Positions 19,601 to 28,125 of a stretch of DNA of 28,554 bases are shown piece after piece (position 1 is the first letter of the stretch; the number at the start of each line of letters is the position of its first letter). A program made the position numbers and the translations under genes. Source of the DNA: JAQVPN01 sp036170435 (GTDB lineage: Bacteria > Patescibacteriota > Gracilibacteria > BD1-5 > UBA6164); contig JAVHPF010000083.1 of the NCBI GenBank assembly GCA_036170435.1, positions 1 through 28,554 of the forward strand. The letters run 5' to 3'. The notes under the pieces were generated by a model. The model did not search any database and had not been told where the DNA came from. It saw only the letters and a list, made by a program, of their open reading frames with translations.

Positions 19601-21931
19601 AGTTGGAGTATTTGTGATTCTAAAATCTTGTGGTTCAGAATCAGAATCTGTATAATAATACCATAAATATGATTGTACTACACCATCTGGGTCTGTTGCA
19701 TTTTGTGCTGCGACTTGAACTATTACTGGATCTTTATCATCACCGTTTGTAGTTATATCAAGTCAGTTAAATGTTGGAGCAAGATTATCTACTCTAATCC
19801 AAACTTGTTTAGTAGCAGTTTTTCATCCTAATCATTTTACTGTAAGTTTTACTGGGAAACATCCAAGTTCATCAAATTTTTGAGTTACACTAGATTTTGT
19901 AGAATATTTATTATCATATCCTATTTTCCATGAATAAGTTAATCCTGAAGTATTTCAATCAACATTTATACTAGTTGCCGCATCAAAAGTAATAGGTCAT
20001 GTTCTATCTACAATATAAGCTGGTTGACCAGAACAAGCATCATCTACTAGAGATGGAGACTGAGCATCTCAATTATTTATTGTTATATCAGCAACTGGTG
20101 AATCTGCATTTCAAACATAAACTGATTTTGTATATGTAGTTGTTTCTCATTCAGCATTTTTAACTTTCAAAGTCATATTATAACTTCAAGCTTTGCTATA
20201 AATATATGTTATAGAATTTGAAACTGAAGTGTTTTTATTTCCATCACCAAAATCCCATTCAAAATAATTTGCATCTTTTGAATCTGCTATAAATTTAATA
20301 ACTCCTTTTGTTCTAGGAACTTTTGGAAATGTAATAAAATCTACAGAAAGAAGTGACGCAATAGTAAGTTTTGATTTTTTAATATCATTTATTCCATCTG
20401 GGTCTACTACTTCAAGAACAATTGAATGGTCTCATTTAGAACTAAAAGTATAGTAACCAACTGAACCATTATAATTTGGATTTTCTAATTGTACTTTTTC
20501 TCCATCAATAGTCCAAGTATATTTAAGTTTTCCATCATCTATAAAATCTGGATCATAAGATTTTGTAGCATCAAGAAGTACATAATTTGGTTTATTTGTA
20601 TATGGAATTGAAGTCGCAATATCAGCTACTGGTGCTCTAGAATTTATATATATAATTTTAGTATCTACATCCTCATTTCATGCTGGATCTACAGTTCTAA
20701 GTTGTACATTAAATTTACCTTTTGTGTTAAAAGTATAAGCAAAAGTTGCTCATTCTTTATCATAAACTACTTTATCAGATACTATATCTATAACTTTCCA
20801 AGCATAAGTAATATTATTTTGACCAATATTAGATCTAGCTGAAAATGTAATTTTATCTCATTGATATCATTCTTCTTTATCAGCTTGAATAGTTGCAACT
20901 GGTTTATGAATTTGTATTACAAAACTTTTTTCAACTGTTTTTCATTCATTTGTTGTTAAATTTAATTTAACTGTATATTCTCATTCTCCATAATAAACAA
21001 CTCTTTCCATTCTTGGAGCATAAGTATAAGATTTTTTGATTCCATTACCAAAATCCCAAGTAGTTCTTACAAATTTAGCTCCTCCTGTTGGAGTAGAAGA
21101 TGTTGCATCAAAAATTAATCCATATCTAGACTCATCTGGTGAAAATTTAATTGAATCATTAGATCAAAGATTTGTATTATTTACTTTTATTATCAAAGAT
21201 GCTACTTTTTCTTTAACTTCTATAACTGCTCTAGAACTAAATCCAAGTACATCAGTATTTCAATTAGCATTTTTATGACTTGAACTTACATCTAAAAATA
21301 CACTATAATTCCCTTCTTCATTAAAAACATAAGAAAGTGATTGTTTTCTTCCAAGAATTACTCTTTTTCATCCTTTATCAATCCACCAAATATAATTATA
21401 AGATGGAATTTCAGTTCCTGAAGGATCTGATACTCTCCCTCTTAAACTTACAGTAAGTGGAGCATTTCATGAAGTAGGAGTAGCTTCAATAGATCAAGTT
21501 ATTGCTTTTACATCAGCATTATCCATATAATCACCCATAGCTTTTGTTAAAGCTGCATAAGACGAATCATCATTTGGATATTTTATCCCTCTATCTATAG
21601 CTGTTAATAAATTTGATTTATATAATTGATTTTTAAGAGTATCTGAAGGTAGGAAATTATAAGAAGCCGTTACTATAGTTTTTATAGTATTTAAAGTATA
21701 TGCATCTAAATTACCATTAACATCAAATTTTGATTTAAGGTTAAAAAACTGTTGAGTCAGTCTATATCTATATTCATTAAAAGTTCATTTATCTACTTCT
21801 CTAAGTGTAGTATAACCTGAAATTCATTTATCATTTTGATTATCTGCTGCCGCTCAAAAAGAAACCATATAGTTTCCAAAAAGGCTTAAAATAACCATTA
21901 GTGCCAATATTTTCTTAAATATTTTTCTCAT
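16688..21931 (-). CDS. Giant PKD-repeat surface protein with PDWL-motif cytoplasmic tail, 1747 aa
   Basis: A probable cell-surface adhesin or scaffold. Residues 1-27 form a signal peptide (MRKIFKKILALMVILSLFGNYMVSFGA). A helical N-domain follows to about 130. Then come about eight to nine PKD-type Ig-like domains, seen by their repeated strand motifs TTWDFGNG, YTWTIDGE, FEWDFGDG, YSWKIGYD, YSFDFDGDG and RKWDMGDG. Next are a helical stalk (about 1180-1300) and one membrane helix (ILTNIVYIFLAFIGLLLLVILAFFIYY, about 1310-1338). The last ~400 residues are acidic/Lys-Thr-rich, probably disordered and cytoplasmic, and hold seven copies of (I/L/V)PDWL plus a degenerate IPSWDE. The gene is monocistronic with a TTGCAT-N17-TAAAAT promoter. 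Many glycines, including that of several PDWLSG motifs, are UGA. The PKD content is clear; ligand and partner are unknown. Confidence 0.9.
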
Positions 21932-21963
21932 ATTTCTTGTGTTTATAAGATAACTTCCTGCTC

Positions 21964-21992
21964 ATTTTATCACAATATTTTTTTTAATGCAA
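21964..21992 (-). promoter_or_regulatory. Promoter of the PKD surface-protein gene
   Basis: TTGCAT (21992-21987), 17 bp, TAAAAT (21969-21964), about 33 nt before the ATG at 21931. The remainder of the 214-bp divergent spacer (21932-22145) is AT-rich, with no further feature I can defend. Confidence 0.6.
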
Positions 21993-22145
21993 AAATTTAA
22001 GACAAAATTTTATAATTTTTCTTTACAAATCTTAAATTTATTTTAGAAGATATATTTTAATATTTTGCAAATTTAAAAAATTATATTTTTCTTTACTTTT
22101 TAGCAAAATAATTGATAATGCTCGTAAATTACTTAATAAAAAATA

Positions 22146-23654
22146 ATGACAATGTATATTGATTACCTAGGACACTCTGAATTTATAGTAGAAATAACTG
22201 GAAATAATGGGAAAAAAGTAAAAATACTTTCTGATGCTTGGCTTTCTAACTATTCTTTTGGGGATATGATGGAAAGAAATCCTATGATAAAATTGGATTA
22301 TTCTAAACTGCAAGATATAAGTGCAATTTTCATAAGTCATGCTCATACTGACCATTTTGATCCATATACTTTACTTGAAATGTATGAAGCAATCAAACCA
22401 AGACCAGTTTTACTTATTCCTGAAACTATATCATTTTTAGTGCCATTACTTGAAAAAAATCTTCCTAAACAAAAGATAAAAATTCTGAAAAATAGAGAAG
22501 TTTTTGAAATTGATTGAGTAGAAATTGAATGAATAATTTTTGAAAATACTTATATCACAAATGAAGATGATGTTATGACTTTGGCTATTTCAAACTCTAG
22601 CGAACTAGTTTATGCTGAAGTTGATACTCTTCCGCCAAACACTGAAGAAGCTCAAGAAATACTGTATGATATTTTTACAAAAAAAGATTATAAATCAGCT
22701 CTGTATTTATCTACTAGAAATGAATTAGAATGAAATTTGAAACTTCTTGATTTCAACAACCTGAAAGATAGAAAAAATTTTGCATTTGAATACATAGCAA
22801 ATAGAAAAGAAGAAATAGCTTATGATTATGAAAAATTTGATGAAGAATTAGTTGAATCTTCAAATATCAAAGATTTACCTTATTATATGCAATCTTTTAT
22901 AGGACAAGGAATAATTTATCCAACTGTAATTAATCCAGAATTCCAAAAAATATCTATTCTTGGTCTTGAAGAAGAAACTGATATAGAAAGATGAATTGCA
23001 AAAAAATTCAAGAAAAATTTTCCTCTTACTTATTTTGTTCCAGGAAAAAGATATGAAATATCTCCAAAATCAATGAAAGAAATTGGAGCAATTCCATACT
23101 TACTTGATATAAAATATTCAAATCCTAAAAAAGATATTGATATAGAACTTTTTAGAACTAAAAGAAATTCAGCTTTGCATAATGAAAAAAGAAATCCTAT
23201 GCAACAAGAAGCCATTATCTTGGATTTATTAAATAATAGATTTCTGCCTTACCGGATGGCAAATTTGGAAGATTCTTTCAAAAATGTTATTTTAAATACA
23301 CCTGATCATAAATATATAATAAAAGTAATTTACTGAAGTTCTGGAGATTATTTCTACAAATACTACACTTTTGACTTTTCTAAAACTAAGTTTTCAGAAG
23401 AAAAAAGCAGAAGTGAAGCATTTTCAGAAGATTATTTTGCAAATGATTTAGAAGATTTCTTCAATGGTAGACAAGAATTATATTCAAATTTCTTACATGA
23501 CCTGCATCCAAAAAGAGCTTACAGATTCTGGACAGCACTTGGAGCAAATTTCTTGAATAATGATTTAGTTATAAGAAAATATGATTTTCATTTCAAAAGA
23601 GCTCAAGCTGGAATGCTTATAGATGATTATGTGCTTAAATTCTATAAAAAATAG
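22146..23654 (+). CDS. Metallo-beta-lactamase-fold protein with long C-terminal extension, 502 aa
   Basis: The N-terminal ~200 residues look like an MBL-fold hydrolase: YIDYLGHSEFIVEI, ILSDAWL, and the metal-binding HxHxDH motif in FISHAHTDHFDP near residue 65. The spacing and the early GHS resemble UlaG-like members (MBL domain with a GHA/S start). The remaining ~300 residues (FNNLKDRKNFAFEYIANRKEEIAYDYEKFD; PKRAYRFWTALGANFLNND) are charged and unknown to me. They may replace or supply the rest of the active site, and I cannot place the later metal ligands with confidence. No signal peptide is visible, so it is probably cytoplasmic. UGA glycines occur (IDGVEIEGII). It ends at a GACCGG hairpin terminator shared with the chemoreceptor gene. 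Confidence 0.8.
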
Positions 23655-23663
23655 ATATCAGAA

Positions 23664-23690
23664 AAAGACCGGATGAACCGGTCTTTATTT
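23664..23690. terminator. Bidirectional terminator built on the GACCGG palindrome core
   Basis: AAAGACCGG (23664-23672), loop of 5, CCGGTCTTT (23678-23686), then a T-tract. The arms share AGACCGG with the repeats inside leuS and sufS. Confidence 0.85.
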
Positions 23691-23707
23691 TTTGTAACAA
23701 GATTACA

Positions 23708-25192
23708 TTACGCTGCAAGTTTTTGCTTGTAAGTAAGTAATAATTGTTTTGCTTCAGGATATTTTGCTGGAGCAAGTTGATTAAGTAATTCGAAAACTCT
23801 ATTGGAAGCGTCTTCAACTTTCTCAAAGTTCGATGTGATTTTTGGAAACTCTTTCCCACAAGTATTATTCTCAATACACTTAATATTTTCGTGTACCAGA
23901 TTATGTACAATCGCATGGTATTTTTCAAGTTCAACAAATTGTTGAAGTGAGCCAAACAGTTTTTTCCCTTCAGAAAGATACCATTTACCAAGTCGACATG
24001 TCTCATGAGTAGAACGAATAGACTCGCTTTCCAAAGTCCCATTTACAACAGATGAATAAGATGTATTTTTGTATTTGATATGGTCAAGAGTAACAATACT
24101 AACAAATGATTGTATACCAATAAATTTGGCTAACAATGAAACATTAGCTGTTTCCTGAGAAAGTATTGATAACATAGAGTCAATCTCAACCAAATCAGAA
24201 TGGGCCTGTTGAATATCATCTCCAATAATCACTGACGAATCAGCAATTTCCTCAATTTGCTGAAAAATACTAGTAGTAGTAACTTTGATTTCAGCCGCAG
24301 CTTTTTGACTTCTTTCCGCAAGTTTACGAACTTCATCAGCAACTACTGCAAAACCTCTACCATGTTCTCCAGCACGAGCAGCTTCAATAGCAGCATTTAG
24401 TGCAAGCAAATTAGTTTGATCAGCAATATCAAGGATAAGAGCAACCATAGCTGTAATATCAGTAGCATTACCTTTCAGTGAATCAATAGAACTGACAGTA
24501 TCAAGAACTCTATTTTTTGATTTTTCAAATGATTCTCTTGATTTCCCAATAACAACAGTTGCATTGTGAATTTCAGCAATCATTTCCTCCGTCATAATCT
24601 GAGAAATTTTTGAAAGTTCTGATGAATTATGCAAATCACCTTGGACAATCTCAAGTCCTTTGGAAATACCACCGCCAAGATTAGCAAATACTTTTGACAT
24701 CTCTCCTCGTGTTCGAAGAACAGATGCTTCTCTTGTAGTATAAGCTGCTTTATCAGTAGCAAGAGCAAATTCAAGTATATCTCCTTTAAGACCACTTGTA
24801 TAAATTTTTCTCTCTTCTCCATTATTAGCTGCTTCCAAGGCTGAAATTCCCTGTCTCGTAACATCTTCAATCTGATCAATTAAAGAATGCATAGCATTTG
24901 CCATAGAAAAACATGGATCATCATCAGGAATAAGCCCCATCGGAAGACGATAACTCAAATCCCCATCACCAATATGTTCTGTAAGTTTAGTTATTCCCAC
25001 ATAAACAGATTTTGAAATGAAAATCTTATCTGAATCATAAGAAACAAATAGACCACCAATTGGAACCAAAAGCATAGCTCCTACTATATACCAATTTGAG
25101 GTAAAAATACCTACACATATAGCAAATAGAAGAAACATAGCAGTAAAATACCAATACTGACTACCCTTGTAAAGATGCGATGAACTGGTCAT
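23708..25192 (-). CDS. Methyl-accepting chemotaxis protein with CZB zinc-binding domain, 494 aa
   Basis: A receptor that signals to a CheA kinase through CheW. Two adjacent membrane helices near the start (YWYFTAMFLLFAICVGIF; WYIVGAMLLVPIGGLFV) have almost no periplasmic loop, so it should sense internal cues. A HAMP-like segment follows. The signalling hairpin is unmistakable: DIADQTNLLALNAAIEAARAGEHGRGFAVVADEVRKLAERSQKA is here given in part as ADQTNLLALNAAIEAARAG. The C-terminus is a CZB domain with candidate zinc ligands in TLDHIKYK, HETCRLGKWY and YHAIVHNL. None of its 31 glycines is UGA, its GC is visibly higher, and it ends in TAA, all unlike its neighbours. It overlaps the PAS gene by 32 nt. 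The layout recalls the CetA/CetB energy-taxis pair of Campylobacterota. Recent transfer is likely. Confidence 0.95.
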   Translation of the reverse strand: MTSSSHLYKGSQYWYFTAMFLLFAICVGIFTSNWYIVGAMLLVPIGGLFVSYDSDKIFISKSVYVGITKLTEHIGDGDLSYRLPMGLIPDDDPCFSMANAMHSLIDQIEDVTRQGISALEAANNGEERKIYTSGLKGDILEFALATDKAAYTTREASVLRTRGEMSKVFANLGGGISKGLEIVQGDLHNSSELSKISQIMTEEMIAEIHNATVVIGKSRESFEKSKNRVLDTVSSIDSLKGNATDITAMVALILDIADQTNLLALNAAIEAARAGEHGRGFAVVADEVRKLAERSQKAAAEIKVTTTSIFQQIEEIADSSVIIGDDIQQAHSDLVEIDSMLSILSQETANVSLLAKFIGIQSFVSIVTLDHIKYKNTSYSSVVNGTLESESIRSTHETCRLGKWYLSEGKKLFGSLQQFVELEKYHAIVHNLVHENIKCIENNTCGKEFPKITSNFEKVEDASNRVFELLNQLAPAKYPEAKQLLLTYKQKLAA

Positions 25193-25649
25193 AGCTTACC
25201 CCTTTCTCTTTTAAAAGATCATTCAAATGTTTTTCTGAAGCAGTAACTCCTCCTCCAGTTTTTTCTTTTTGAACTAACTCCCTATATAAATTTGGGATTA
25301 CACTCATAGCCTTTTGGCTTGGTTTACGACGAACCGAATGATAATCAACAACTTGACCATGACTAATAGTAGGAGTTACATTTGCAAAAACCCAATAGTA
25401 ATCCCCATTTTTACATTTGTTTACAACATATGCAAAAATTTCTTTTTTAGCCGTCAAACGTTCCCAAAGAAGTTTAAAAACAACTTTTGGCATATCCGGA
25501 TGCCGAATAATATTGTGTGGTTTATCTTTCAATTCATCAACACTATAACCACTCATCTTGATAAAAATATCATTTGCATGCTTAATGTTCCCTTTTAAAT
25601 CTGTTTTTGAGACGATATATTCTTCATCTCCAAGTCTGATTTCAGCCAT
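25161..25649 (-). CDS. PAS-domain protein, CetB/Aer-type sensor partner, 162 aa
   Basis: A soluble PAS sensor, probably for redox or oxygen through a bound flavin. It shows VSKTDLKGNIKHANDIFIKMSGYSVDEL, NIIRHPDMPKVVFKLLWERL and NGDYYWVFANVTPT, typical of Aer/CetB PAS domains; the NIIRHPDMP stretch is the signature of that group. A linker and a short helix (SEKHLNDLLKEKGVSYDQFIASLQG) complete it. None of its 10 glycines is UGA, and it stops at TAG, inside the start of the chemoreceptor gene. That coupling implies joint function: either a two-part receptor or a former single PAS-receptor chain split by a frameshift. A ribosome-binding AGAGG precedes the ATG at 25649. Flavin binding is inferred from family knowledge. 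Confidence 0.88.
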   Translation of the reverse strand: MAEIRLGDEEYIVSKTDLKGNIKHANDIFIKMSGYSVDELKDKPHNIIRHPDMPKVVFKLLWERLTAKKEIFAYVVNKCKNGDYYWVFANVTPTISHGQVVDYHSVRRKPSQKAMSVIPNLYRELVQKEKTGGGVTASEKHLNDLLKEKGVSYDQFIASLQG

Positions 25650-25737
25650 AATACACCTCTTATTTTGATTTTTGTATTCGTATTCTCACATCTCAATTAT
25701 CTACAAAAAGATAATTCAAACATGAAAATAGAGTGTA

Positions 25738-25765
25738 TTTATAAGGAAAATCTATTATTATGCAA
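25738..25765 (-). promoter_or_regulatory. Possible promoter of the PAS-chemoreceptor pair
   Basis: TTGCAT (25765-25760), 16 bp, TATAAA (25743-25738), giving a leader of about 80 nt. The -35 hexamer matches the host promoters of the envelope genes. The rest of 25650-25799 holds nothing I can support. Confidence 0.4.
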
Positions 25766-25799
25766 ATTTTTTTGTAATATAAATGTAATATTAAAAATA

Positions 25800-25823
25800 A
25801 AAACTTGGATTAGTCCAAGTTTT
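25800..25823 (-). terminator. Intrinsic terminator of sufS
   Basis: AAAACTTGGA (25800-25809), loop of 4 that includes most of the TAA stop codon, TCCAAGTTTT (25814-25823). Confidence 0.75.
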
Positions 25824-27039
25824 GTATTATTTTTTTCAATTCATCAAAAAATCTATCTATATCCTCAAAAGTATTGTAAATATATAAACTCATTCTAAAA
25901 GTTGATGATATTCCAAGTCTTAGGGCTAAAGGTTCAGCACAATGTTGTCCTGCTCTAACACAAATGTTTTTTTCAGCTAACTTTTCTGCTATATCAAGAG
26001 AGTGAAAATTATCTAGATAAAAACTGAAAACTCAGATTCTAGAATCTAAATTAGTTCATCAAACTAAATGCAATTCAGGAAAATCTTCTAATTTTTTCAA
26101 AGTATATTTTATAAGTTCCCTATCATATGTTTCAATTGATTCATATCATCAAATTGATTCTATATATTCCAAAGATTTAAGCAAAGTCAAAGCTCCAGAA
26201 ATATGAGGAGTTCCTGGTTCAAATCTACTAGGGAGAGCTGCTTGTCTATATGAATCTTCTTTCACCCAATTTATAGCTCAACCACCCGAAAAAGCTGATT
26301 TCATATTTGAGAGAATTTCTTTCTTTCACCATAAAACTCCAAGTCAAGTTTCTGCCATTAGTTTATGAGCTGTAAAAAATAGGAAATCTGAGTTTAATTT
26401 CTTAACATCAACTTGCATATGCGGAATAGATTGACTAGCATCAACTATGAAAATTGGTTTTTCTGAGACCGGTCTGTCAGAAGACCGGTCTCTAATAAGC
26501 TGCCCAACTTTTTCTAAATCATAGATTTCTCCCGTAACATTCGAAACTTGAGTAAAAGAAATTACTTTTACTTTATCATCATATTTTTGCGTGAAATCAT
26601 CCATATCAAGAGAAAAGTCATCTTTTATAGCTATAAATTCTACTTCTATTCAAGCTTTTTCTTTTAAGTTAAGCCAAGGAACTATATTAGCATGATGTTC
26701 AGTTATAGTAAGTAAAACTTTATCACCTTTTTTTAAATATCCTGAACATTCTAGACTAGAAGCTAAAATATTTAGAGCATAATTTGCATTGTAGGTATAA
26801 ATTATTTCTTGAATACTTGAAGCATTTATAAATTCCTTAACTTTTTTCTTTGAATTATCATAAGCTTCTTCAGATTTTTCACTCAAAGCATAAGAACCTC
26901 TATGAATATTTGCATAATCTTTTTTATAAAAATTACATAAAGCTTCTATTACTAATTTTGGCTTTTGAGCAGTAGCTGTAGTATCCAAATAAACTAATCA
27001 TGGATTATTTTCAAAAATTGGGAAGTCTGATTTGAACAT
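25810..27039 (-). CDS. sufS: Cysteine desulfurase SufS (class V aminotransferase fold), 409 aa
   Basis: Takes sulfur from cysteine with PLP for iron-sulfur cluster building. The motifs are in order: YLDTTATAQKP; NIHRGSYALSE; TITEHHANIVPW with the PLP-stacking His; VDASQSIPHM; TAHKLMAETGLGVLWG with the PLP lysine near residue 225; PSRFEPGTPHISG; and the catalytic cysteine in RAGQHCAEPL near 366. The usual GPTG after the lysine is AETG, a mild departure. The segment DRSSDRPVSEK, absent from normal SufS, is encoded by the palindrome at 26465-26492 and lies on the loop before VDASQS. sufD starts 19 nt upstream of it, as in suf operons. SufS rather than NifS/IscS is inferred from the neighbours. 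Confidence 0.94.
26465..26492. repeat. GAGACCGGTCT hairpin in frame in sufS
   Basis: GAGACCGGTCT - GTCAGA - AGACCGGTCTC. It is translated as RDRSSDRPVSE between GQLI and KPIFIVDASQS. It has the same arms as the two leuS copies. Confidence 0.9.
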
Positions 27040-27057
27040 ATTTTTTTATAATTAAAA

Positions 27058-27741
27058 TTATTTTTTAAAAATCTCTGTTACAAGTTCTTCATATAAAAAG
27101 TTATTACAAAGTTTAAAATATTTATAAAGTTCATCTACTTTCGCTCTCAAAATCAGATTTCTAGAAAAGTCTGCTTCTAATCATCTAGCTTGAAGATAAA
27201 ATATAGCTTCATCAGATATTTTGTCTATTTTCAAACTATGATTAGCTTTAACATTATTTGATGCTACTTTTAAACCAGGAATTCATGAAAATTTTGCATC
27301 ATTTCACAAGAATATAATTTCTGTGTTTGTTGTTCAAAATCATCAAACAACTTGGAAATCTATATCTATTCATGAATCCAATTTCAAAACTGATTTATCA
27401 TCAAGTATTCAAAGTATATTTATTTCTAAACTATTTCAAGATTTTATAATTTTTCAATTTATTTTAGCATTTATTTTTTCATCATTTTTCCCTAAAAATA
27501 AATAATTAGCTAAAATACTAGATTTTTCTCAAGCAGAAATTATTTCTAAATTCCTAGAGTGATTTAAAAATCCATAAATTTTCAAATCAGTATTTCACAA
27601 AATTTCTATCTTTTCAACATTATTTTGTCCATCATCAAAAACAACTACTTTTTCAGAAGTTTCATCTACAGATATTTCCAATTTTTCAGAAAAATCAGAT
27701 AAAAAATAAAATCATCATTTTGTTATTTTTAAATTTGACAT
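27058..27741 (-). CDS. sufD: Short SufD-like Fe-S scaffold component, 227 aa
   Basis: Partner of SufB and SufC in the SUF cluster-assembly complex. The C-terminal part has the SufB/SufD core pattern: EIIFLGNDAKFSGIPGLKVASNNVKANHSLKIDKISDEAIFYLQARGLEADFSRNLIL, including the conserved histidine of NHSL and FYLxxRGL, given here only in key parts. The N-terminal part consists of alternating beta strands (EISVDETSEKVVVFDDG; KINAKINGKIIKSGNSLEINI) fitting the beta-helix. At 227 residues it is about half the usual length, with the N-terminal helical domain reduced. SufD is often short in reduced genomes, so this may be normal here. sufS follows 18 nt downstream. The -35 box of the opposing orphan gene overlaps its start codon. 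Confidence 0.82.
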
Positions 27742-27762
27742 ATTAATTTTTATTAGTATAAG
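27735..27762 (+). promoter_or_regulatory. Strong promoter of the orphan gene (TTGACA-N16-TATAAG)
   Basis: A consensus TTGACA (27735-27740), 16 bp, then TATAAG (27757-27762). It is followed at 27778-27784 by AAAGGAG, a textbook Shine-Dalgarno 7 nt before the ATG. The -35 overlaps the sufD start codon on the other strand. Confidence 0.7.
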
Positions 27763-27791
27763 TAATTTACTTTCAAAAAAGGAGAAAGATT

Positions 27792-28091
27792 ATGGAACAA
27801 GTTACAGATATTTCGAAATTACCAACAAATGGTGAGTTATTCGAATTCGATGAAATCGAGAGAATCGAATTAACGATTATTAAAAAAGGAGGGAAAAAGG
27901 AAAAAATCCAAAGTATTGTTTTGGATGACCAAAAAGTAAGATTAATTACATCTGATGAGATTGTACATAAATCTGCAAATCTATTCCATCCTAAACACAT
28001 CAGTAAACCCATCAGTATTACACTGGAAATTGATGATGTTGATTTAGAACAACGATACGGAGTATTCAACCCCGATTTCTCGAAAACTTGA
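27792..28091 (+). CDS. Orphan 99-aa protein of unknown function, apparent TGA stop
   Basis: I recognise no family. The protein (MEQVTDISKLPTNGELFEFD... to ...RYGVFNPDFSKT) is soluble, acidic/Lys-rich and rich in alternating beta-type segments (IERIELTIIKKGG; QSIVLDDQKVRLIT; PISITLEIDDVDL), so a small beta-barrel is conceivable. It has a consensus promoter, a strong Shine-Dalgarno and a terminator hairpin at 28101. Its four glycines are GGN codons, and it ends in TGA 10 nt before the hairpin. If the host reads UGA as Gly, translation would run through the hairpin to TAA at 28224-28226 (144 residues), antisense to the IscA-type gene. It lies head-on within the suf gene cluster. Signals and codon use suggest an import from a standard-code bacterium. 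Confidence 0.7.
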   Translation: MEQVTDISKLPTNGELFEFDEIERIELTIIKKGGKKEKIQSIVLDDQKVRLITSDEIVHKSANLFHPKHISKPISITLEIDDVDLEQRYGVFNPDFSKT

Positions 28092-28100
28092 TTCTATCAC

Positions 28101-28121
28101 CCCCAAAGCTTCGCTTTGGGG
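28101..28121 (+). terminator. Intrinsic terminator of the orphan gene
   Basis: CCCCAAAG - CTTCG - CTTTGGGG followed by ATTTTTATTTT. GC-rich and strong, immediately after the TGA of the orphan gene. Confidence 0.85.
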
Positions 28122-28125
28122 ATTT

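Noticed and set aside
22080..22145. Promoter of the MBL-fold gene (TTGATA and TAATAA close to the ATG)
   Set aside because: The spacing would put transcription start almost at the start codon, and the region is so AT-rich that several equally weak matches exist.
23635..24042. 135-codon minus frame overlapping the chemoreceptor
   Set aside because: It is out of frame with a clear CZB-domain coding sequence.
25665..25898. 77-codon + strand open frame between the PAS gene and sufS
   Set aside because: It runs across the sufS terminator and its 3' end antisense, has no ribosome site and low-complexity hydrophobic content.
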